The notes under the pieces are model-generated. The model was given only the letters and a program-made list of their open reading frames with translations, did no database searches and was not told the DNA's origin. The translations under genes were made by a program, and so were the position numbers. Of a stretch of DNA of 64,000 nt, positions 60,305-64,000 are shown piece after piece (within the stretch, counting starts at the first letter, position 1; each line of letters starts with the position of its first letter). The DNA is taken from NCBI RefSeq assembly GCF_036227565.1, contig NZ_CP109460.1, forward strand, positions 434,001-498,000, written 5' to 3'. Source of the stretch: Streptomyces sp. NBC_01454. Lineage in GTDB: Bacteria; Actinomycetota; Actinomycetes; Streptomycetales; Streptomycetaceae.

Positions 60305-61636
60305 TCAGACCTCTTCCGCCGCGAGTGCCTTCCCGCGGCGCGCGGGGCGGGTGCCCGGGCGCAGGCCCAGCGACACCAGCGCCACGGCCACGGCGAGGAA
60401 GCCCGACAGCACCGCGAAGCCGGTCACCTGGGATCCGGTGACATCGGTCAGCCGGCCGACCAGATAGGGGCCCGCGAAGCCGCCGAGGTTTCCCAGGGCG
60501 TTGATCAGGCCCAGCGCGACGGCCACCACCTCGATGCGCAGCAACTGGCCGGGGATCGCCCAGAAGGGTCCGTACGGCGCATGGACCGCGGCCGCGGTCA
60601 CACACAGCAGCAGCATCCGGGGCAGGGCGCCGTCCACGACCTGTCCCAGCAGCAGGGCGACGATGCCCACGACGAGCGGGACGGCCACCGCCTGGCGCCG
60701 TTTGCCGGTGCGGTCGGACCAGGCGGCGTTGGCGATCATCGCGGCCAGCGCGACCGTGAACGGGATCGCGGTGAGCAGCCCGACCTCGGTGGACGAGCCG
60801 CCGTGCGTCAGGTCCTTGATGACCGTGGGCAGCCAGAGGTTGAAGCCGTAGAAACCGGTGATCCAGAAGAAGTAGACGCCGATGAGGACGAGGACCTGCT
60901 TCTGCCGGACGGCGTCGAGATACGAGCCGCTGCCGGCCGGCGGTTTGGCGGCCTCGTCGGCGGCGAGCGCGCGCTCCACGTCCTCGGCCTCGGCGCGCGA
61001 GATCCAACGGGCCCGGGCCGGCCGGTCGGCGACCGTGAACCACCAGACCACCGCCCAGACCAGGGGTGGTACGCCCTGGAGCACCAGCACCCAGCGCCAG
61101 CTCGCATGGCCGAGCATCCACCCGGACAGCGGGGCCATGAGGACCGAGGAGAGCGGCAGACAGGCCATCCACAGGGCGTTGGCACGGGCCCGCTCCCGCA
61201 GCGGGAACCACGAGGCGAGCAGGATGAGGACCGCGGGCCAGACCCCGCCCTCGAAGAAGCCCAGCACGAAACGGGCCGCGTAGAACTGTGCCTTGGTCTG
61301 CACGAGACCCGACAGCGACGCGGCCACCCCCCACGCCACCATGAGCAGGAGGACGGTCTTCCGGGCGCTCCAGCGCTGGGCGAGGAGCGCGGCCGGGATC
61401 TGCAGGAAGACATAGCCGACGAAGAAGAGGCCGCCGACCAGACCCTTGTCGGCGTTGGACAGCGCCAGATCGCCGTGGAGGTAGGGGAGGATGACGGAGA
61501 CGTTGTTCCGGTCGAGGTACGCCAGCATGTACATGATCGCGGCGACCGGGATGACGTACACCCAGCGCTTGGCGGGGACCGCGGGGCCACCGGCGCTGTC
61601 GGTGCGGCCGTCTCCCCTGCCGGGCCACTGGGCCAC
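60305..61636 (-). CDS. MFS transporter (ACS/anion:cation symporter type)
   Basis: A 443-residue MFS permease of the ACS group (hexuronate, phthalate, tartrate and similar anions): YLDRNNVSVILPYL (TM1), FVLGFFEGGVWPAVLILLASWFPLRE (TM4-5 motif). The GTG at 61636 follows GGGAGGGG with 5-nt spacing, better than the ATG at 61735. It is downstream of the DeoR gene on the same strand; an inverted-repeat array lies between. Confidence 0.88.
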   Translation of the reverse strand: MAQWPGRGDGRTDSAGGPAVPAKRWVYVIPVAAIMYMLAYLDRNNVSVILPYLHGDLALSNADKGLVGGLFFVGYVFLQIPAALLAQRWSARKTVLLLMVAWGVAASLSGLVQTKAQFYAARFVLGFFEGGVWPAVLILLASWFPLRERARANALWMACLPLSSVLMAPLSGWMLGHASWRWVLVLQGVPPLVWAVVWWFTVADRPARARWISRAEAEDVERALAADEAAKPPAGSGSYLDAVRQKQVLVLIGVYFFWITGFYGFNLWLPTVIKDLTHGGSSTEVGLLTAIPFTVALAAMIANAAWSDRTGKRRQAVAVPLVVGIVALLLGQVVDGALPRMLLLCVTAAAVHAPYGPFWAIPGQLLRIEVVAVALGLINALGNLGGFAGPYLVGRLTDVTGSQVTGFAVLSGFLAVAVALVSLGLRPGTRPARRGKALAAEEV

Positions 61637-61691
61637 GAGGTCCCCTCCCGTAGGCTCCGGTGCCGCGGCGTCGACCCCGAAGTGAACGAAC

Positions 61692-61720
61692 CACGCATCT
61701 GTGGTTGCGTGATCCACGCA
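61692..61720 (-). promoter_or_regulatory. Three alternating half-sites upstream of the MFS gene
   Basis: CACGCA (61692-61697), TGCGTG (61706-61711) and CACGCA (61715-61720). The right pair is a perfect palindrome TGCGTG-ATC-CACGCA. It is 56-84 bp upstream of the transporter GTG and is a probable site for the adjacent DeoR protein. Confidence 0.58.
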
Positions 61721-61750
61721 TTTCAGGGTGGTCACTCGCCGAACGGGCTG

Positions 61751-62575
61751 TCAAGAGGTGTGCGCGGCGCTGCCGTCGGCGCTCCCGTCGGCAGTCCCTC
61801 CGGTGCCGTCCGGGACCGGATGCACCCGCCATCCCGCGTCCGCGTACGCGGCCAGCTCCCGCTCCGTGCCCTCGGAGATCAGCCCCGTGTCCGCCGGCAT
61901 CGCCGCCCAGTACGGAAAGCTCCCCGTCCCGCCGAGTGCGCAATGGTCGGCGAGCACCCAGGCGGCCCGGGCGCACCCGGCCATCGTCTCCTTCAGCGCG
62001 GCCTGTTCGGGGTCGGGGCAGTTGATGCCGCGGCGGGGGTCGAGGCCGTCCGAGCCGAGGAAGGCGAGATCCGGGGTGAGCCGGCGCAGCGCCTGTTCGG
62101 TCCGGGTGCCCAGCAGGGACTCGCCGGGGCGCCGCAGCCGGCCGCCGAGCACCTCGACCGCCACCTCGGCGTCGGCCAGTTCGACCAGCGTGGCCAGGCT
62201 GTTGGTGACGATGGTGAGGTCGCGGCGGGCGCGCAGTGCACGGGCCAGCCGGGCGACGGCGCTGCCCGCGTCTAGGAGCACGATGTCGCCGCTGCGCACC
62301 AGCCCGGCCGCGGCGTGGGCGAGGGCGTCCTTCTCGCCTTGCCGTGCCCGGTCCTTGTCGTGCCGGGAGCGCTCCGCCGCCCGGTGGTCGACCGCGCCGC
62401 CGTACGTGCGGGTGATGTGCCCGAGGGCGGCCAGCGTGGCGAGGTCGCGGCGGACGGTGGACAGCGAGACATCGAATGCGGCGGCGAGGTCGTGCACGCT
62501 GATGTCCCCGGCGCCGAGCAGTTCCACCATCCGCGCACGCCGTTGCCGGGTGGCCGGGCGTTCCCCACTGGTCAC
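61751..62575 (-). CDS. DeoR-family regulator
   Basis: A 274-residue DeoR regulator: HTH at about 8-60 (ISVHDLAAAFDVSLSTVRRD) and the sugar-phosphate-binding DeoR C-domain (about 75-235, DIVLLDAGSAVARLARALR, TIVTNSLATLVELAD, FLGSDGLDPRRGINCPD). Its effector is normally a phosphorylated sugar or similar. GTG at 62575 with GGGAG upstream. Next to an ACS-type transporter, its likely target. Confidence 0.9.
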   Translation of the reverse strand: MTSGERPATRQRRARMVELLGAGDISVHDLAAAFDVSLSTVRRDLATLAALGHITRTYGGAVDHRAAERSRHDKDRARQGEKDALAHAAAGLVRSGDIVLLDAGSAVARLARALRARRDLTIVTNSLATLVELADAEVAVEVLGGRLRRPGESLLGTRTEQALRRLTPDLAFLGSDGLDPRRGINCPDPEQAALKETMAGCARAAWVLADHCALGGTGSFPYWAAMPADTGLISEGTERELAAYADAGWRVHPVPDGTGGTADGSADGSAAHTS

Positions 62576-62710
62576 GTCACTCCCGCCTCTGTCTGCCGGT
62601 CGACCGGGCGGCGCCCTCGCGGGCACCTCGCGCACGTTGCGCGTTTCGCGCAATTCGAGGCTAGCAGTCGGGCGGACAGCGGCGGGCGGTCCTCCGTCGT
62701 GACCTGGTGG

Positions 62711-63106
62711 TCAGGCGAGTACCTTCGCCTTGGCCTTCTGGAACTCCTCTTCGGTGATGTCCCCGTGGTTCTTCAGTTCGGCGAGCTTCGCCAGGGAATC
62801 CGCGTGCCGGGCCGTCTCGTCACCGGTCCCGACGGTGTCCCGGAGATAGCTCTGCAGCTGCTTTTGCTGCCGTTCGGCCTGCGCGTAATCCCGCTCACTC
62901 ATTTCGTGGCCGCGCGCGATCACATAGATGAAGACGCCCAGGAAGGGCAGCACGATCACCAGGACGAGCCAGCCCGTCTTGGCCCAGTTGTTGATGTCAC
63001 GGCTCCGGAAGATGTCACCGATGATCCTGAAGAGCAGGATCAGCCACAGAATCCACAGAAAGATCAGGCACATCGTCCAGAACGCGTTGAGCAGCGGATA
63101 GTCCAT
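62711..63106 (-). CDS. PLDc_N/SHOCT membrane protein
   Basis: A 131-residue protein: two helices (about 10-28 and 42-65, with PFLGVFIYVIARG, the PLDc_N signature) and a C-terminal SHOCT domain (ADSLAKLAELKNHGDITEEE). Common in actinomycetes, function unknown. ATG at 63106 with AGGAGG 5 nt upstream; an adjacent GTG at 63109 is less suitably spaced. Confidence 0.87.
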   Translation of the reverse strand: MDYPLLNAFWTMCLIFLWILWLILLFRIIGDIFRSRDINNWAKTGWLVLVIVLPFLGVFIYVIARGHEMSERDYAQAERQQKQLQSYLRDTVGTGDETARHADSLAKLAELKNHGDITEEEFQKAKAKVLA

Positions 63107-63155
63107 CACGGCCTCCTCGTGACGCTTGGAGCCCCGAGCTCATCCGTCCCTCACC

Positions 63156-64000
63156 TCAAGGATCGTCGAGGTCGACGTCCAGCGCGAGCAGATCGACGCC
63201 GGTGAGCGCCTGCTCCGTCCAGATCACCTTGCCGCCGGTGGTGTAGCGGGTTCCCCAGCGCTCGGCCAATTGGGCGACGAGGAAGAGTCCGCGGCCGCCC
63301 TCGTCGGTGGTGGCGGCCTGCCGCAGATGCGGCGAGGTACTGCTGCGGTCGGAGACCTCGCAGATCAGGGCGGTGTCGCGGATCAGCCGCACGCCGATGG
63401 GACCGGCCGCGTACCGGATGGAGTTGGTGACCAGCTCGCTGAGGATCAGCTCGGCGGTGAACGCCGCGTCCGCCAGGCCCCATTCGATCAGCTTGCGGAC
63501 CGCCGTGGCGCGTATGTGGGCCACGGCCGAGGGGTCCGGCGGCACCTCCCACTCGGCGACGTGCGCGGTGTCCAGCACCTGGGTGCGGGCGACGAGCAGG
63601 GCGATGTCGTCGCTGGGGCGCTCCGGCAGCAGCGCGCTCAGCGCGGCCTCACAGGTCTCCTCCGGCGTCCGCGCCGGGTGGTCGGCCAGCGTACGGCTCA
63701 GCAGCGCCATGCCCTCGTCGAGGTCGCGGTTGCGGTCCTCGACGAGCCCGTCGGTGAACAGCACCAGTCGGCTCGCCTCGGGCAGCTGCTGGTGCCAGGT
63801 CTCGAACGGCAGCCCGCCGAGCCCGAGGGGCGGACCGCCGGGCACATCGGCGATCTCGGCGGTGCCGTCCGGCCGCAGCAGCAGGGGCTGGACGTGCCCG
63901 GCGCGCGCCATGGTGCAGTTCCCGGACGCCGGGTCGTAGATGGCGTAGAGGCAGGTGGCGCCGGTGACCGAACCCTCGGCGCCCTCGTCCTGGTCGATGC
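63156..64000 (-). CDS. SpoIIE phosphatase with HATPase domain, 5' end beyond window
   Basis: The frame is open to the right edge, so only the C-terminal about 280 residues are seen. They hold the end of a SpoIIE/PP2C phosphatase (MARAGHVQPLLLRPDGTAEI, LVLFTDGLVEDRN, SDDIALLVART) and a complete RsbW-like ATPase (ILSELVTNSIRYA N-box; DEGGRGLFLVAQLAERWGTR). Such proteins regulate anti-sigma/anti-anti-sigma modules; N-terminal PAS/GAF sensory domains are likely outside the window. Confidence 0.88.
   Translation of the reverse strand, partial: IDQDEGAEGSVTGATCLYAIYDPASGNCTMARAGHVQPLLLRPDGTAEIADVPGGPPLGLGGLPFETWHQQLPEASRLVLFTDGLVEDRNRDLDEGMALLSRTLADHPARTPEETCEAALSALLPERPSDDIALLVARTQVLDTAHVAEWEVPPDPSAVAHIRATAVRKLIEWGLADAAFTAELILSELVTNSIRYAAGPIGVRLIRDTALICEVSDRSSTSPHLRQAATTDEGGRGLFLVAQLAERWGTRYTTGGKVIWTEQALTGVDLLALDVDLDDP

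Noticed and set aside
1..64000. CRISPR array or secondary-metabolite PKS/NRPS cluster
   Set aside because: No regularly spaced identical repeats of CRISPR size and no megasynthase-type domains were found; the monooxygenases and P450 relic alone do not make a cluster.

Overview
The window is high-GC chromosomal DNA from an actinomycete, almost certainly Streptomyces or a close relative. Codon third positions are strongly G/C-biased. GTG starts, TCA/TGA-rich gene ends, ATGA/GTGA overlaps and starts that look leaderless (a TAnnnT-like box 6-9 nt upstream of the start codon) are common. The gene families also fit: an Rpf-like transglycosylase with LysM, an XRE regulator of the MmyB-like type, mycothiol-era DinB proteins, SpoIIE phosphatases, a YkuD transpeptidase and many SDRs. 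I see no rRNA, tRNA, CRISPR array or PKS/NRPS genes. The last gene runs off the right edge.

Layout. (1) 1-13.4 kb: mixed housekeeping and cell-envelope genes (DinB protein, phosphoesterase, SDRs, permuted NlpC/P60 hydrolase, DCC protein, L,D-transpeptidase, EF-hand protein, Rpf-like protein, cytidine deaminase, XRE regulator with divergent SDR). It also holds a frameshifted FAD monooxygenase (5.8-7.4 kb) and a decayed stretch with fragments of an Lrp/AsnC regulator and an osmoprotectant ABC permease in front of an intact binding lipoprotein. (2) 13.5-23.5 kb: M3 oligopeptidase, DinB/MDMPI protein, LysR regulator, an odd zinc-ribbon SDR, a MarR-DHA2 exporter operon whose exporter has a three-repeat Ig/CnaB-like tail, and a PLP-dependent desulfhydrase/deaminase.

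(3) 23.5-40.1 kb: a catabolic region built around a divergent promoter at about 31.85 kb with two copies of a 20-bp operator. Leftward it carries a small unknown protein, a NuoF-like flavoprotein, a 3-Cys ferredoxin, an ADP-forming acyl-CoA synthetase-like protein and two tandem acyl-CoA dehydrogenases, then a terminator, a 3-hydroxyacyl-CoA dehydrogenase and a TetR regulator. Rightward it carries a Rieske oxygenase, a Pot-type ABC importer, a flavin amine oxidase and an aldehyde dehydrogenase. Read together, an amine or quaternary amine is imported, N-dealkylated or deaminated, oxidised from aldehyde to acid, activated to a CoA thioester and degraded. The flavoprotein-ferredoxin pair is a plausible electron source for the Rieske oxygenase, since no other reductase is nearby.

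(4) 41.5-48.5 kb: a compact, same-strand cluster that is the best candidate for an incompletely described system: a GntR/UTRA regulator, an 8-Cys ferredoxin (AprB-like), a substrate-binding lipoprotein with a C-terminal NosL-like extension, an SsuC-type permease, an SsuB-type ATPase, and an AprA/fumarate-reductase-like flavoprotein fused to a long HEAT-repeat tail. The architecture suggests uptake of a small oxyanion- or sulfonate-like substrate coupled to redox chemistry by an AprBA-like enzyme.

(5) 48.7-64 kb: SpoIIE phosphatase, small membrane and unknown proteins, GNAT acetyltransferase, a dead IS5-like transposase with a 10-bp duplication, a secreted M4 protease, an MFS exporter, a cytochrome P450 C-terminal fragment, an intact FAD monooxygenase, a chloroperoxidase-like hydrolase, a secreted His-rich peptide, an MFS (ACS-like) transporter with a DeoR regulator, a PLDc_N/SHOCT membrane protein and a SpoIIE/HATPase protein cut by the window end. 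Many convergent gene pairs are separated by clear long-stem hairpins, which are listed as candidate terminators.
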